Shown here: positions 54,327 through 63,611 of the stretch, one piece after another
Numbering within the stretch: the stretch's first letter is position 1
How the letters are laid out: every line of letters begins with the position of its first letter
DNA from: Arthrobacter mangrovi
Lineage (GTDB): Bacteria; Actinomycetota; Actinomycetes; Actinomycetales; Micrococcaceae
DNA length: 64,000 bases
Reading direction: 5' to 3'
NCBI RefSeq assembly: GCF_026011795.1
Contig: NZ_BRVS01000015.1
Span: 1 to 64,000 of the forward strand
Program-made: the position numbers and the translations under genes
The notes under the pieces: generated by a model
Told to the model about the DNA's origin: nothing
Database searches by the model: none
What the model saw: the letters and a program-made list of their open reading frames with translations, nothing else

Positions 54327-54857
54327 ATGAGCGAGGCTGCGGCGATGGGGCGGAAGGTGGAACCGGGGCGCTTTACGGCGGCTCCGGAGGAAGCGGTGAC
54401 GGTCTTCCTGATCGGAATGCGGGCCAATCGGTGGTGGAAAGTGCCGGCGGTGATGAGGACGGCGTCCGCCATGCCGAGGATGCTGCGTTATCTGGCGGCG
54501 CATCCAGAGGCGGGGCTGCTCGGGTTCCATTCGTGGTTCGGGCGGACCACGGTGATGCTGAGCTATTGGAAGAGCCCGGAGCATCTCCAGCGGTTCGCCG
54601 CGGATCGCGAGGCTCCGCACCTCGAGCCGTGGCGGCGGTTCATGAAGGAGGCGGCCGGCTCGGGCGACGTCGGGGTCTGGCATGAGACCTACCAGGTGGC
54701 AGTGCGGGACCAGGAGTCGGTCTACAGCGACATGCCCGCCTTTGGGCTCGCTGCGGCGACCCGGCGGGTGCCGATCGGCCGCGGCAGCAACACGGCGCGG
54801 CAGCGGTTGGGGCGCCGCTCCTCGGAGGGAGCTGCTGAGGCTGTGACCGGGGCCTGA
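54327..54857 (+). CDS. DUF4188 family protein (haem-oxygenase/monooxygenase-like fold)
   Basis: A 176-residue protein with the family's GRFTA start region and features FLIGMRANRWWKVPAVMRT, GFHSWFGRTTVMLSYWKSPEHLQRFA and VGVWHETYQV. The family is predicted to have a ferredoxin-like (dimeric alpha/beta barrel) fold akin to small monooxygenases; function is unproven. The ATG at 54327 has GGAAGGGAAA upstream. The frame is open further upstream, but that stretch includes the operator and lacks family sequence. It is probably under the divergent TetR protein. Confidence 0.88.
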   Translation: MSEAAAMGRKVEPGRFTAAPEEAVTVFLIGMRANRWWKVPAVMRTASAMPRMLRYLAAHPEAGLLGFHSWFGRTTVMLSYWKSPEHLQRFAADREAPHLEPWRRFMKEAAGSGDVGVWHETYQVAVRDQESVYSDMPAFGLAAATRRVPIGRGSNTARQRLGRRSSEGAAEAVTGA

Positions 54858-55015
54858 CCGGGGCGGCAGGTCGGGGGTGCTGCCGCGAGCGGTCCGACGG
54901 GTGCCCCGCGCTCAGCCCTCTAGCACGCAGAGGCGGGCGGCCCCGTCGTTCGCGGGAAATTCCCGTTCAAGTGATTGACAGCTCCCGTCGTGCTGGGCTG
55001 CAATGGTGCATGTGA

Positions 55016-55033
55016 GCCAATCGATCGATTGGC
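55016..55033. promoter_or_regulatory. perfect palindrome upstream of the second TetR gene
   Basis: GCCAATCGATCGATTGGC is an 18-bp perfect palindrome ending 4 bp before the ATG at 55038. The position suggests an autoregulatory operator over the ribosome-loading or transcription start region. The frame open from 54975 runs through it, which argues for the later start. Confidence 0.7.
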
Positions 55034-55037
55034 CCTC

Positions 55038-55721
55038 ATGGCTTCGGCAACGGGAAGCGTGGTGAGCGTGAACCTCGGCAAGGTCCAGCAGGCGGCGGTG
55101 TCCCTCTTCGCCACTCGCGGTTTCGCCGCCACTGGGATCCGGGAGCTGGGGGCGGCGGCCGGCATCAATTCGGCGACGCTCTACCACTATGTGGGCAGCA
55201 AGGAAGAGCTGCTGGTCAGCATCATGCGCGACTGCCTTGACGAGATGATCCGTTCCGGCTCTGAGGCCCTGCGCCGCAGCGCGGAGCCGGCCATTCAACT
55301 CGCGGGCCTGATCTCCTCGCACGTGGGGTTCACGGCGACCAACCAGCTCACCGCGCGGGTGGCCGAGTACGAGATGCGGGCGCTTTCCGAAGCGCACCGG
55401 CCCACCATGCAGGCGCTCCGCGACGAGTACGAGTCGCTCTTCGCGCAGGTGCTGGAACGCGGCGCGCGCGTCGGCGCTTTCAGCACCGAGGACCTGACCA
55501 TGGCGCGCCTGGCCCTGATGGAGATGGGGACGGGTGTCGCGCACTGGTTCCGTGCGGACGGGCGGCTGCGGCTCGAAGAGGTGCAGCAGTATTTCGTGAG
55601 CATGGCCTGCCGGATCCTGGCGGTCGAGGACGGTGAGCTCGACGGGGTCGACTTCGTGGTGGCACCGCGCCGGCTCGCGAGCGAGCCCGACCCTCCGCAG
55701 CCACGCGCCAACGTTTCCTGA
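55038..55721 (+). CDS. TetR-family transcriptional regulator of the carboxylase operon
   Basis: A 227-residue regulator. The helix-turn-helix region [36 protein letters not shown] is at about residues 24-60, with a C-terminal domain like those in fatty-acid, leucine or sterol regulators (KstR2/LiuR-like). The start at 55038 is preferred over 54975 because the palindrome at 55016 lies between them. It precedes mccB by 49 bp on the same strand and probably senses an acyl-CoA or free acid of the pathway. Confidence 0.88.
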   Translation: MASATGSVVSVNLGKVQQAAVSLFATRGFAATGIRELGAAAGINSATLYHYVGSKEELLVSIMRDCLDEMIRSGSEALRRSAEPAIQLAGLISSHVGFTATNQLTARVAEYEMRALSEAHRPTMQALRDEYESLFAQVLERGARVGAFSTEDLTMARLALMEMGTGVAHWFRADGRLRLEEVQQYFVSMACRILAVEDGELDGVDFVVAPRRLASEPDPPQPRANVS

Positions 55722-55770
55722 CCTGCTTCACCGGCCACCCCGGCCCGTACATCAGCGACGAAAGGACAGC

Positions 55771-57381
55771 ATGGACACTCTGACCAGCAGGGTCGACACA
55801 ACGGACCCCGGTTTCCTCCAGAATGCCAAGCGGCAGTCCGAACTCGTCGACGAGCTGCGGGCGCGCCTGGCGCGGGCGGCGCTGGGCGGCCCGGAGAAAT
55901 CGCGCCAGCGCCACGTGGACCGCGGGAAGCTGCTGCCGCGCCAGCGGGTCGACATGCTGCTGGACGAGGGCTCCCCGTTTCTGGAGATCGCACCGCTTGC
56001 CGCCGAGGACATGTACGGCGGGGAGAGCCCGGGCGCGGGAATCATTGCCGGGATCGGCCTGGTCCACGGGCGCCACGTGCTGGTCATCTCCAACGACGCG
56101 ACGGTCAAGGGCGGCACGTACTTCCCGATGACGGTGAAGAAGCACCTGCGCGCCCAGGAGATCGCGCTGGAGAACGGGCTGCCCTGCGTCTACCTGGTGG
56201 ACTCCGGCGGCGCGTTCCTGCCGATGCAGGACGAGGTCTTTCCGGACCGGGACCACTTCGGCCGGATCTTCTACAACCAGGCCAACCTCTCGGCGCGAAA
56301 GATCCCGCAGATCGCCGCCGTCCTGGGATCCTGCACGGCGGGCGGCGCCTACGTTCCGGCGATGAGCGACGAGACGGTCATTGTCCGCGACCAGGGCACG
56401 ATTTTCCTGGGCGGACCGCCGCTGGTGAAGGCGGCAATCGGGGAAATTGTCACGGCGGAGGAGCTGGGCGGCGGCGAGCTGCACGCCCACACCTCCGGCG
56501 TCGTCGACCACCTGGCGGAGAATGACGCGCACGCGCTGTCGATCGTCCGGAACATCATCGAAACGCTGCCGCCTGCCCCGCCGCCGGCGTGGGACATCGA
56601 GGCGCAGGTCGCGGAGCCAGTGGCGGATCCCGCCGAGCTCTACGGGGCCGTGCCGACCGACGTCAACGCGTCCTACGACGTCCATGAGGTCATCGCCCGC
56701 ATCACCGATGGCAGCCGCTTCCACGAGTTCAAGGCCGGCTACGGCAGCACGCTCGTCACCGGGTTCGCGCGGATCCACGGCCACAAGGTCGGCATCGTCG
56801 CCAACAACGGCGTGCTCTTCTCCGAGTCAGCGCTCAAGGGGGCGCACTTCATCGAGCTCTGCGACCAGCGCGGCATCCCGCTGCTGTTCCTGCAGAACAT
56901 CGCCGGTTTCATGGTGGGCCGGGATTACGAGGCGGACGGCATCGCCAAGCACGGTGCCAAGATGGTCACCGCCGTTGCCACGACCCGCGTGCCCAAGCTG
57001 ACCGTGGTGATCGGCGGCTCCTTCGGCGCCGGCAACTACTCGATGTGCGGCCGCGCGTATTCACCGCGCTTCCTGTGGATGTGGCCCGCCGCCCGGATCT
57101 CGGTGATGGGCGGCAACCAGGCGTCGTCGGTCCTGGCCACCGTGAAGCGCGACCAGCTCGAGGGAGCCGGCCAGGACTGGAGCGCGGAGGACGAGGAGGC
57201 CTTCAAGGAGCCCATCAGGCAGCAGTACGAGGCGCAGGGCAACCCCTACTACTCGACGGCGCGGCTCTGGGACGACGGCGTCATCGACCCGGCCGACACC
57301 CGCCGCGTGCTGGGCATGGCCCTGGACGTCTGCGCCCGCCAACCCCTGCCGGAGACCTCCTTCGGCGTCTTCCGGATGTAG
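55771..57381 (+). CDS. acyl-CoA carboxylase, carboxyltransferase (beta) subunit, methylcrotonyl-CoA type
   Basis: A 536-residue carboxyltransferase with two crotonase-like halves. The N-terminal half has [10 protein letters not shown]-like [17 protein letters not shown] and [16 protein letters not shown]. The C-terminal half has [39 protein letters not shown] and [25 protein letters not shown]. These blocks are typical of the 3-methylcrotonyl-CoA carboxylase beta subunit, used in leucine breakdown. GAAAGGAC precedes the ATG. The alpha subunit follows after 19 bp. Propionyl- or geranyl-CoA carboxylases are less likely alternatives. Confidence 0.93.
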   Translation: MDTLTSRVDTTDPGFLQNAKRQSELVDELRARLARAALGGPEKSRQRHVDRGKLLPRQRVDMLLDEGSPFLEIAPLAAEDMYGGESPGAGIIAGIGLVHGRHVLVISNDATVKGGTYFPMTVKKHLRAQEIALENGLPCVYLVDSGGAFLPMQDEVFPDRDHFGRIFYNQANLSARKIPQIAAVLGSCTAGGAYVPAMSDETVIVRDQGTIFLGGPPLVKAAIGEIVTAEELGGGELHAHTSGVVDHLAENDAHALSIVRNIIETLPPAPPPAWDIEAQVAEPVADPAELYGAVPTDVNASYDVHEVIARITDGSRFHEFKAGYGSTLVTGFARIHGHKVGIVANNGVLFSESALKGAHFIELCDQRGIPLLFLQNIAGFMVGRDYEADGIAKHGAKMVTAVATTRVPKLTVVIGGSFGAGNYSMCGRAYSPRFLWMWPAARISVMGGNQASSVLATVKRDQLEGAGQDWSAEDEEAFKEPIRQQYEAQGNPYYSTARLWDDGVIDPADTRRVLGMALDVCARQPLPETSFGVFRM

Positions 57382-57400
57382 CCGAGAGAACGGACCAATC

Positions 57401-59587
57401 GTGGACAACCCACTCTTCGACACGGTGCTCGTGGCCAACCGCGGGGAAATCGCCGTCCGCGTCATCCGCACGCTGAGGGACCTCGGCATCCGCTCCGTCG
57501 CCGTGTACTCGGATGCCGACGCGGGCGCGCGCCATGTGGCCGAGGCGGATACCGCAGTGCGGATCGGGCCGGGGCCGGCCGCCGAGAGCTACCTCAGCAT
57601 CGACGCGATCCTCGAGGCCTGCCGCCGCAGCGGCGCCCAGGCCGTGCACCCCGGCTACGGCTTCCTCTCCGAAAATGCAGACTTCGGCCGCGCGCTCGCC
57701 GACGCCGGCATCACGTTCATCGGGCCCGACGTCGCCTCGCTCAACGCCATGGGGGACAAGATCCGGGCCAAGAACCACGTGGCCGGCTACGGCGTCCCCG
57801 TGGTGCCGGGGATCGCCAGGCCCGGGCTGACCGACGAGGACCTGGCGGCCGCGGCACCGGATGTTGGCTTCCCGCTGCTGATCAAGCCGTCGGCGGGCGG
57901 CGGCGGCAAGGGGATGTTCATCGTCGAATCCGCCGCCGGGCTGCCCGATGCCCTGGCCAGCGCCCGCCGCACCGCCCGCAGCGCTTTCGGCGACGACACC
58001 CTCTTCCTCGAGCGGCTGGTCCGCCGGCCGCGCCACATCGAGGTGCAGGTCCTGGCCGACCGCCACGGCAACACTGTGCACCTCGGCGAACGCGAGTGCT
58101 CGCTGCAGCGGCGGCACCAGAAGGTGATCGAAGAGGCGCCGTCGCCTTTGCTGGAGGGAACTAACGACGGCGAACGGATCCGTTCCGCGATCGGCGCGGC
58201 TGCCGTGGCGGCGGCCCGCTCCGTGGACTACGTGGGCGCCGGAACCGTCGAATTCCTGATCAGCGACGAGAGTCCGGGCGAGTTCTTCTTCATGGAGATG
58301 AACACGCGCCTGCAAGTGGAGCATCCGGTCACGGAGGAGGTCGTGCGGGTCCGGGGCCAGCGCGTTGACCTGGTGGAATGGCAGGTCCGCATCGCCGCCG
58401 GTCAGGCCCTCGACTTCGCGCAGGAGGACGTGGCGCTGGACGGTCACGCCGTCGAGGCCCGCGTGTACGCGGAGGATCCGGCCCGCGGTTTCGTGCCATC
58501 CACGGGCACCGTACTGGCGGTGGCCGAGCCGTCCGGGGAGCACGTCCGCGTCGACAGTTCGCTGCGGGACGGCCTGGAGGTGTCGGCCTTCTACGACCCC
58601 ATGCTGGCCAAGGTCGTCGCCTGGGGCCGGGACCGGGAGCAGTCCCTGGCCCGCCTCGACCGGGCGCTCGCGGACACCGTCATCCTCGGCGTGCTGACGA
58701 ACATCGAGTACCTGCGGCTGCTGGTCAACGATCCGGAGGTGGCGGCCGGCCGGCTGGATACGGACCTCATCGGCCGGAAGATGCCCCAGATGCGGTTCCA
58801 CTCGCCGTCCGCCGCCGAGCTGGCGGTGGCGGTGCACGTCGCCAATGCGGCAGCCCGGGACGGTGGCGGTGCCCAGGGCCGGGGGAGCGGGTACGACGGC
58901 GGTGCCCGGGAGCGGTGGAGCGGGGGCGACGACGGTGCCTGGCGCCTCGACGGTTGGCGCCTCGGGGAGGCTGCCGCCACGCAGCAGCACTTCGAGGCGG
59001 GGCAGCACATCCGGGACATCGACTTCCGCCGCACCCCGGGCGGCTCGGTGGTGGTTATCGACGGGGAGGAGCTGGCGGTGGTGCGGATAGGCATGGCCGG
59101 TCCGGCTGCTCCGGCGCCTCTGACCGGCTCCGCCGCCGCGGCTGGCCTGGCGGTCAACGGGGTGCAGCAGCGCCTTTATACAGCCGTGGCGGCTGACGGC
59201 ACGGTATGGCTGAGCCGCGAGGGCTGGACCGCGGGCATCAGGCGGCTGGACCGGGCGGAGATGCTGGCCCGCGAGCTGGCCGCCATCGACCGGGGCAGCG
59301 GCGCGCTGTCGCCCGAGGTCCGGTCACCCATGCCGGGGACGGTGATCGCGGTGCAGGTCAGCGACGGGGAACAGGTCGCCGCAGGCCAGGTGCTGGCATC
59401 CGTCGAGGCCATGAAGATGGAGCACCCGCTGCTGTCTCCGGGGGACGGCGTGGTCCGCATGGGCAGCCTCAAGGTGGGGGACCTGGTCAAGGCCAACCAG
59501 CTGGTCGCCACGGTTCAGCTCGATCACGGCGAAACCGGCGCCGGGCCGCAGGACGCCGTCCCGAGCGAGCTGGAGCCCAGCGCATGA
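57401..59587 (+). CDS. acyl-CoA carboxylase, biotin carboxylase/BCCP (alpha) subunit
   Basis: A 728-residue fusion. The biotin carboxylase domain has VLVANRGEIAVR at the start, AVHPGYGFLSEN, the ATP-grasp loop IKPSAGGGGKGM and FFFMEMNTRLQVEHPVTE. A BT linker follows, then a C-terminal biotinyl domain with Lys672 in EAMKMEHP. A Gly/Asp/Trp-rich stretch from about residue 485 to 525 looks like a low-complexity insertion. The start is GTG with GAGAG upstream. The stop overlaps the CitE-like gene (ATGA). Confidence 0.95.
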   Translation: MDNPLFDTVLVANRGEIAVRVIRTLRDLGIRSVAVYSDADAGARHVAEADTAVRIGPGPAAESYLSIDAILEACRRSGAQAVHPGYGFLSENADFGRALADAGITFIGPDVASLNAMGDKIRAKNHVAGYGVPVVPGIARPGLTDEDLAAAAPDVGFPLLIKPSAGGGGKGMFIVESAAGLPDALASARRTARSAFGDDTLFLERLVRRPRHIEVQVLADRHGNTVHLGERECSLQRRHQKVIEEAPSPLLEGTNDGERIRSAIGAAAVAAARSVDYVGAGTVEFLISDESPGEFFFMEMNTRLQVEHPVTEEVVRVRGQRVDLVEWQVRIAAGQALDFAQEDVALDGHAVEARVYAEDPARGFVPSTGTVLAVAEPSGEHVRVDSSLRDGLEVSAFYDPMLAKVVAWGRDREQSLARLDRALADTVILGVLTNIEYLRLLVNDPEVAAGRLDTDLIGRKMPQMRFHSPSAAELAVAVHVANAAARDGGGAQGRGSGYDGGARERWSGGDDGAWRLDGWRLGEAAATQQHFEAGQHIRDIDFRRTPGGSVVVIDGEELAVVRIGMAGPAAPAPLTGSAAAAGLAVNGVQQRLYTAVAADGTVWLSREGWTAGIRRLDRAEMLARELAAIDRGSGALSPEVRSPMPGTVIAVQVSDGEQVAAGQVLASVEAMKMEHPLLSPGDGVVRMGSLKVGDLVKANQLVATVQLDHGETGAGPQDAVPSELEPSA

Positions 59588-60402
59588 GCCCGGCGGATTT
59601 TACGATGGGCCCGGCCATCCTGTTCTGCCCGGCGGACCGGTCCGACCGCTATGCCAAGGCCTTGGAACGCGCGGACGCCGTCGTTATTGACCTGGAGGAC
59701 GCCGTTGCGCCGGACAACCGCGAGGCGGCACGGAGGATGCTCGTCGAGAACCCGGTGGATCCGGCGCGCACGATCGTGCGGGTCAACCCCGCAGGCAGCA
59801 AGGACTTCGCCGCGGACCTGGCGGCGCTGCGGGAGACGGACTACCGCACTCTCATGCTCGCGAAGACCGAAACGCCCGGCGACCTGGCCGCGGTGGCCGG
59901 CTACGCCGTCGTCGCCCTCTGCGAAACGGCGCTTGGGGTCCTGAATGCGCCGCAGATCGCGGCCGCGCAGGACGTGGTTGCCCTGATGTGGGGCGCCGAG
60001 GACCTGGTTGCGTCGCTGGGCGGTTCCTCCTCCCGAAACGGCTCGGGCGGTTACCGGGACGTCGCGCTGCACGCCCGGTCGCAGGTGCTGCTGGCGGCCG
60101 GCGCCTTCGGCAAGGTGGCCATCGATTCGGTGTATCTCGACATCGCCGACCACGAGGGCCTGCTGGCTGAGGCCATCGATGCGCAGGCCTCCGGCTTTGG
60201 CGCCAAGGCCTCGATCCACCCCGGGCAGATGGCCGTCATCCGGCAGGCCTTCGCGCCGACGCCCGAGCAGGTGGAGCGGGCCCGGCAGATGCTGGCGGCG
60301 GCCGAAACCGCCGGCGGAGTCTTCACCTTCGAGGGGCAGATGGTGGACGAGCCGTTGCTGCGGCACGCGCGCGCCACGCTCGCGCGGGCAGCCCGGACCT
60401 AG
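59584..60402 (+). CDS. HpcH/HpaI aldolase/citrate lyase beta-subunit-like (CitE) protein
   Basis: A 272-residue TIM-barrel lyase of the CitE type: LFCPADRSDRYAKAL, VIDLEDAVAPDNRE (Mg-binding acidic residues), ALCETALGVLN and GAEDLVASLG, with a late KASIHPGQ. Relatives cleave (S)-citramalyl-CoA, malyl-CoA or 3-hydroxy-3-methylglutaryl-CoA-type esters. Coupled by ATGA to the carboxylase, it likely handles a downstream CoA ester. The exact substrate is unproven. Confidence 0.9.
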   Translation: MSPADFTMGPAILFCPADRSDRYAKALERADAVVIDLEDAVAPDNREAARRMLVENPVDPARTIVRVNPAGSKDFAADLAALRETDYRTLMLAKTETPGDLAAVAGYAVVALCETALGVLNAPQIAAAQDVVALMWGAEDLVASLGGSSSRNGSGGYRDVALHARSQVLLAAGAFGKVAIDSVYLDIADHEGLLAEAIDAQASGFGAKASIHPGQMAVIRQAFAPTPEQVERARQMLAAAETAGGVFTFEGQMVDEPLLRHARATLARAART

Positions 60403-61298
60403 CCGGAAGCCGCGAGGCGGTCGAGCCGCCGGCGCGCGAAGGCTTCGCTCGTCGGACGGCCGCCGAGCCCGTGCGCCGCGAGACGCAGGACCAGCCGGGT
60501 AGCGGTGCGGACGGGCAGCCGGAAGGGGCCGAGCGATGCCTTCCGCAGCCCGAGCATTTCGCGGTAGCGCCGGGGAAGCGTGTCCACCGTGCCGGCGAAC
60601 AGGATCCGGTAGCCGAGGCGCTGCATGCCGCGGAACGGCGGATGCCGGATGAACTCGACGGAGGCTTCCAGCTTGGCGTCGTGCAGCAGGTCCGGGGTGA
60701 AGGCGGCGAGCTGCTCGTCCAGCTCGGCGCGGCTGCGCGGCGGATCCGGAACCCGCATCAGCTCGCCGGCGATCGCCCACTCGGCGATGTACCGGTCCTC
60801 GCCGCCGGGTATCGGGCCGCCGTAGGCCGCGTGCGCGGACAGGAACGCCTCCATGAAAGCCAGATGCACCCACTTGAGCAGCTGCGGGTCGTTGGCCGAG
60901 TAGGCCTGCGTGGCGCCGCAGGCATCGGTGTAGGTGCCGCGGACCCGCTCGTGCAGCCTGAGCACGCGCTCGCAGGCAGTCCGCGCGGTGGCCGTGTCGC
61001 CGTAAGTGACGGTCATGATCCAGCGGCCGGTCGCCGCCAGCCTGACGAACGGCTGCGTCTTGAACATCGAGTAGTCGTCGACGCCGGCCAGGGCGCCGGG
61101 ATGCAGCGACTGGATCAGCAGGGCCCCGACGCCGCCGGCGAGAGTGGCGATGTTACCGTGCACGGCCCAGACCGCGGAGTCCGGCGCGAAGAAGCCGGGA
61201 TCGGTGCCGTCGGCGAGTTCCCGCGCCCACTGCGGCACGCCGGGAGAGCCGGAGACGGTCTTCCGGAGGTCCTGCCGGTGAGCTTCGAGGAGGCCCAT
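60399..61298 (-). CDS. oxygenase MpaB-family protein (DUF2236)
   Basis: A 299-residue protein with the family landmarks HPGALAGVDDYSMFKTQPFVRLAATGRWIMTVTYGD and VHLAFMEAFLSAHAAYGG, where His and Tyr residues are thought to hold a haem in related enzymes (latex-clearing and MpaB-type oxygenases). The function in actinobacteria is not known. The ATG at 61298 is chosen; the frame is open further upstream but passes through a hairpin and the neighbouring gene. No strong ribosome site is seen. It converges on the CitE-like gene with a 4-bp overlap. Confidence 0.85.
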   Translation of the reverse strand: MGLLEAHRQDLRKTVSGSPGVPQWARELADGTDPGFFAPDSAVWAVHGNIATLAGGVGALLIQSLHPGALAGVDDYSMFKTQPFVRLAATGRWIMTVTYGDTATARTACERVLRLHERVRGTYTDACGATQAYSANDPQLLKWVHLAFMEAFLSAHAAYGGPIPGGEDRYIAEWAIAGELMRVPDPPRSRAELDEQLAAFTPDLLHDAKLEASVEFIRHPPFRGMQRLGYRILFAGTVDTLPRRYREMLGLRKASLGPFRLPVRTATRLVLRLAAHGLGGRPTSEAFARRRLDRLAASG

Positions 61299-61370
61299 GG
61301 GTTCATTATCGGCCGGCCGCCCCGTGCTGTCATGGGGTGCGGGCGGGACGGACTTGGCCTCAAAGGGGAA

Positions 61371-61402
61371 GGGGAGGCGGCCCATGTGCGGGCGGCCTCC
61401 CC
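61371..61402. terminator. hairpin below the 2OG-oxygenase gene
   Basis: GGGGAGGC pairs with GCCTCCCC around a GC-rich loop, 43 bp past the stop of the oxygenase on the minus strand. It separates that gene from the MpaB-like gene. Confidence 0.65.
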
Positions 61403-61444
61403 TCCACCGGAGTTCCTGCTGCGGTTCCTGCGCAGCGCACGTGC

Positions 61445-62473
61445 CTACTTGGCGAGGAGCTCCGGGTAGTACTTCTCGGTGACGTCCGGGTGCGCACGGA
61501 GGCGGCCCTTGAGCATGTTGGCGCCGAAGCTGGCCAGCATGGGGTTGTTCGGATCGTCGGACAGCCCGCGGGACGCAGCCTTCAGCTCGGGGGAGAGCGG
61601 GACCGGGTCGATCACGGCGTCGAGCCGGGGCGACCAGAAGAACGGTACGGAGTAGCGGTCCACGCCGGGCGGCGGGGCCTGGACGCGGTGGATGGTCGCG
61701 GTGACGTAGCCTTCGGTCGCAACCTCGAGCATCTCGCCGAGGTTGACCACGAGGGCGCCCTCGATCGGTTCGACCGGGAGCCACTCGGTGGTGCCGGGAG
61801 GCTGGACCTCGAGGCCGCCGACCATGTCCTGCAGGAGCAGCGTGACGAAGCCGTAGTCGGCGTGGATGCCGACGCCCTGGTCGCCGGCATCCTCGACGAC
61901 GCCGCCGACGTAGTGCACCAGCTTGCCCATCCAGTGCGGCGTGCCCTGGAAAGGCTCGTCGAAGTAGTCCTCCGGCAGGCCGAGGCCGACGCCGATGCCG
62001 GAGAGCAGTTCCTGGCCGACCTTGGACATCAGGTCCGCCCAGGCCATCGCCTTCTCGCGGAGGTCGGGCTGGACCGCGTCCGGCCACTGGTTGGGCCCGC
62101 GCAGCAGCCAGTAGGGCTGGTCAGCGGGGTAGTCGTCCACCGGCTCGCTCTCCGGCGAGTAGTCCAGCTGCTCGCGCGCATCGGCCCGGCCCTGGGTCCG
62201 CTCGGTGCCCATCCGGGTGTAGCCGCGGAAGTGCGGGGAGTTGCGGTTGTCCAGCTTGAGCCGCTCCTCCAGGGGCAGGTCGAAGAAGCGCTTGATGGCG
62301 TCGAAGAGCTCGGCAACCTGGTTCTCGCCGGCGCCGTAACCGGTGATCTGGAAGAAGCCGACGCGGTGCGCGGCGTCGCGCAGCTGGTCGATGAAGACGG
62401 GGTTGAAAGTGCCGTCTTCAAGCCGCGCGGTGCTGAGGTCTAGAACAGGTATGGTCCCCTGATTGTTTGACAT
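61445..62473 (-). CDS. 2-oxoglutarate/Fe(II) oxygenase, isopenicillin N synthase-like
   Basis: A 342-residue oxygenase. A DIOX_N-type start (IPVLDLSTARLEDG, HRVGFFQITGYG) leads into the double-stranded beta helix with the iron ligands HAD in GIHADYG, the distal His in ATIHRV, and the Arg-Ser pair in RYSVPFF that binds 2-oxoglutarate. The substrate is unknown. The ATG at 62473 starts the conserved region; there is no Shine-Dalgarno, but TACTGT lies 6 bp upstream, fitting a leaderless message. Confidence 0.9.
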   Translation of the reverse strand: MSNNQGTIPVLDLSTARLEDGTFNPVFIDQLRDAAHRVGFFQITGYGAGENQVAELFDAIKRFFDLPLEERLKLDNRNSPHFRGYTRMGTERTQGRADAREQLDYSPESEPVDDYPADQPYWLLRGPNQWPDAVQPDLREKAMAWADLMSKVGQELLSGIGVGLGLPEDYFDEPFQGTPHWMGKLVHYVGGVVEDAGDQGVGIHADYGFVTLLLQDMVGGLEVQPPGTTEWLPVEPIEGALVVNLGEMLEVATEGYVTATIHRVQAPPPGVDRYSVPFFWSPRLDAVIDPVPLSPELKAASRGLSDDPNNPMLASFGANMLKGRLRAHPDVTEKYYPELLAK

Positions 62474-62585
62474 GCAGGCACAGTAGCACCGGGGCTGCGT
62501 CACATGCGTGCGTCGATTACGCCCTGTGTCATCACCCGTGTTAGTGGCTTGCGCGGCCGGTCCGGCGGGGCCTTTCCGGGGCCTG

Positions 62586-63497
62586 TCAGAGGGTCCGGGC
62601 GATGGCGGCCCAGGTCCGCAGGAAGGCGTTTCCGGCCTCCTCGTGGATGGCCTTGGGCAGGCCCAGATGCGCGGCGGTGAGGACCGGGTAGGGCTTGAGC
62701 GGCACACCGTCGTCGGGCCTTACATCCACGTGCACGACGGCGTGCCCGCTGTGGTGGAGCTTGTCCGCCATTGCGTAGTCCGTGCGCGAGTCGCCCATGG
62801 TCCGCCAGGCGTGCGGGATGACGCCCTCGGCGGCGAGCATCTCCAGTGCGCGCTGGGCGCCGAGGTCCTTGCCCAGCCGGACCGATTCGATGTCCGTGGC
62901 GATGATGGTCGGGTCCAGCCGGTAGTCCACCCGGTCGTCGCTGTTGGGCACGTGGTGGTCCAGCCGGCTGACGCCCAGGTCGAAGCTGGCCATCAGCTTC
63001 AGCGCGTCCGCGTCGAAGGCCTCCCGCTCCTGCAGGTAGTCCGTGTTCTCCACCTCGATGAGCTGTTCCACGGAGACCATGGAGCGCTTGGTCTCGTCGA
63101 AGAACATGTGGCTGGAGTAGCGGGACTGGACCAGCTTGCGGACCTCGGCCGCGTAATCCTGCGGGACCGCGAGCGAGCGGTCCATGTGCAGGGTGCCCGG
63201 CCCGTCCGCGCCGAAACTGAACCACACGGCGCCCTTTTCGCAGACGGCATGGAACCGGACGCCGCCCGGGATCCCGGCCGCCAGGAGCGGCTCCATGACC
63301 TCCTCGCGGATGAAGGTGTCGGAGCGGCCGGTGTTGAAGACCACCGGCCAGCCGTTGGCCGCCATGGTCAGCAGCGAGTGGATGATGCCGGCCGGCACGG
63401 TACGGGTCACGGGGCTGGCAATAGGGCCGTCCACATCCAGCAGGAGGCCGATGGGCGGCTGGACGCGCCGGTGCTCCGGCCCCGGGGTGAGAGTCAT
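62586..63497 (-). CDS. HAD-superfamily hydrolase, Cof/sugar-phosphatase type
   Basis: A 303-residue phosphatase. Motif I is LLDVDGPIAS (the nucleophile Asp and acid/base Asp), motif II is VFNTGRS and motif IV is GDSRTDYAM. The middle cap region is of the C2 kind seen in Cof-type and sucrose/mannosyl-glycerate phosphatases. The substrate is unknown. It is divergent from the exported-protein gene at 63612. Confidence 0.88.
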   Translation of the reverse strand: MTLTPGPEHRRVQPPIGLLLDVDGPIASPVTRTVPAGIIHSLLTMAANGWPVVFNTGRSDTFIREEVMEPLLAAGIPGGVRFHAVCEKGAVWFSFGADGPGTLHMDRSLAVPQDYAAEVRKLVQSRYSSHMFFDETKRSMVSVEQLIEVENTDYLQEREAFDADALKLMASFDLGVSRLDHHVPNSDDRVDYRLDPTIIATDIESVRLGKDLGAQRALEMLAAEGVIPHAWRTMGDSRTDYAMADKLHHSGHAVVHVDVRPDDGVPLKPYPVLTAAHLGLPKAIHEEAGNAFLRTWAAIARTL

Positions 63498-63611
63498 GAA
63501 TCCATTATCACCACCAGCTGGTCCACCTCAGATCCGGGAGCCCCGAGTTTTTCCAAGGTGTCCGGACGATGGTTGTCTGCACCACCATCCACACGTATTG
63601 GGGATACGACG

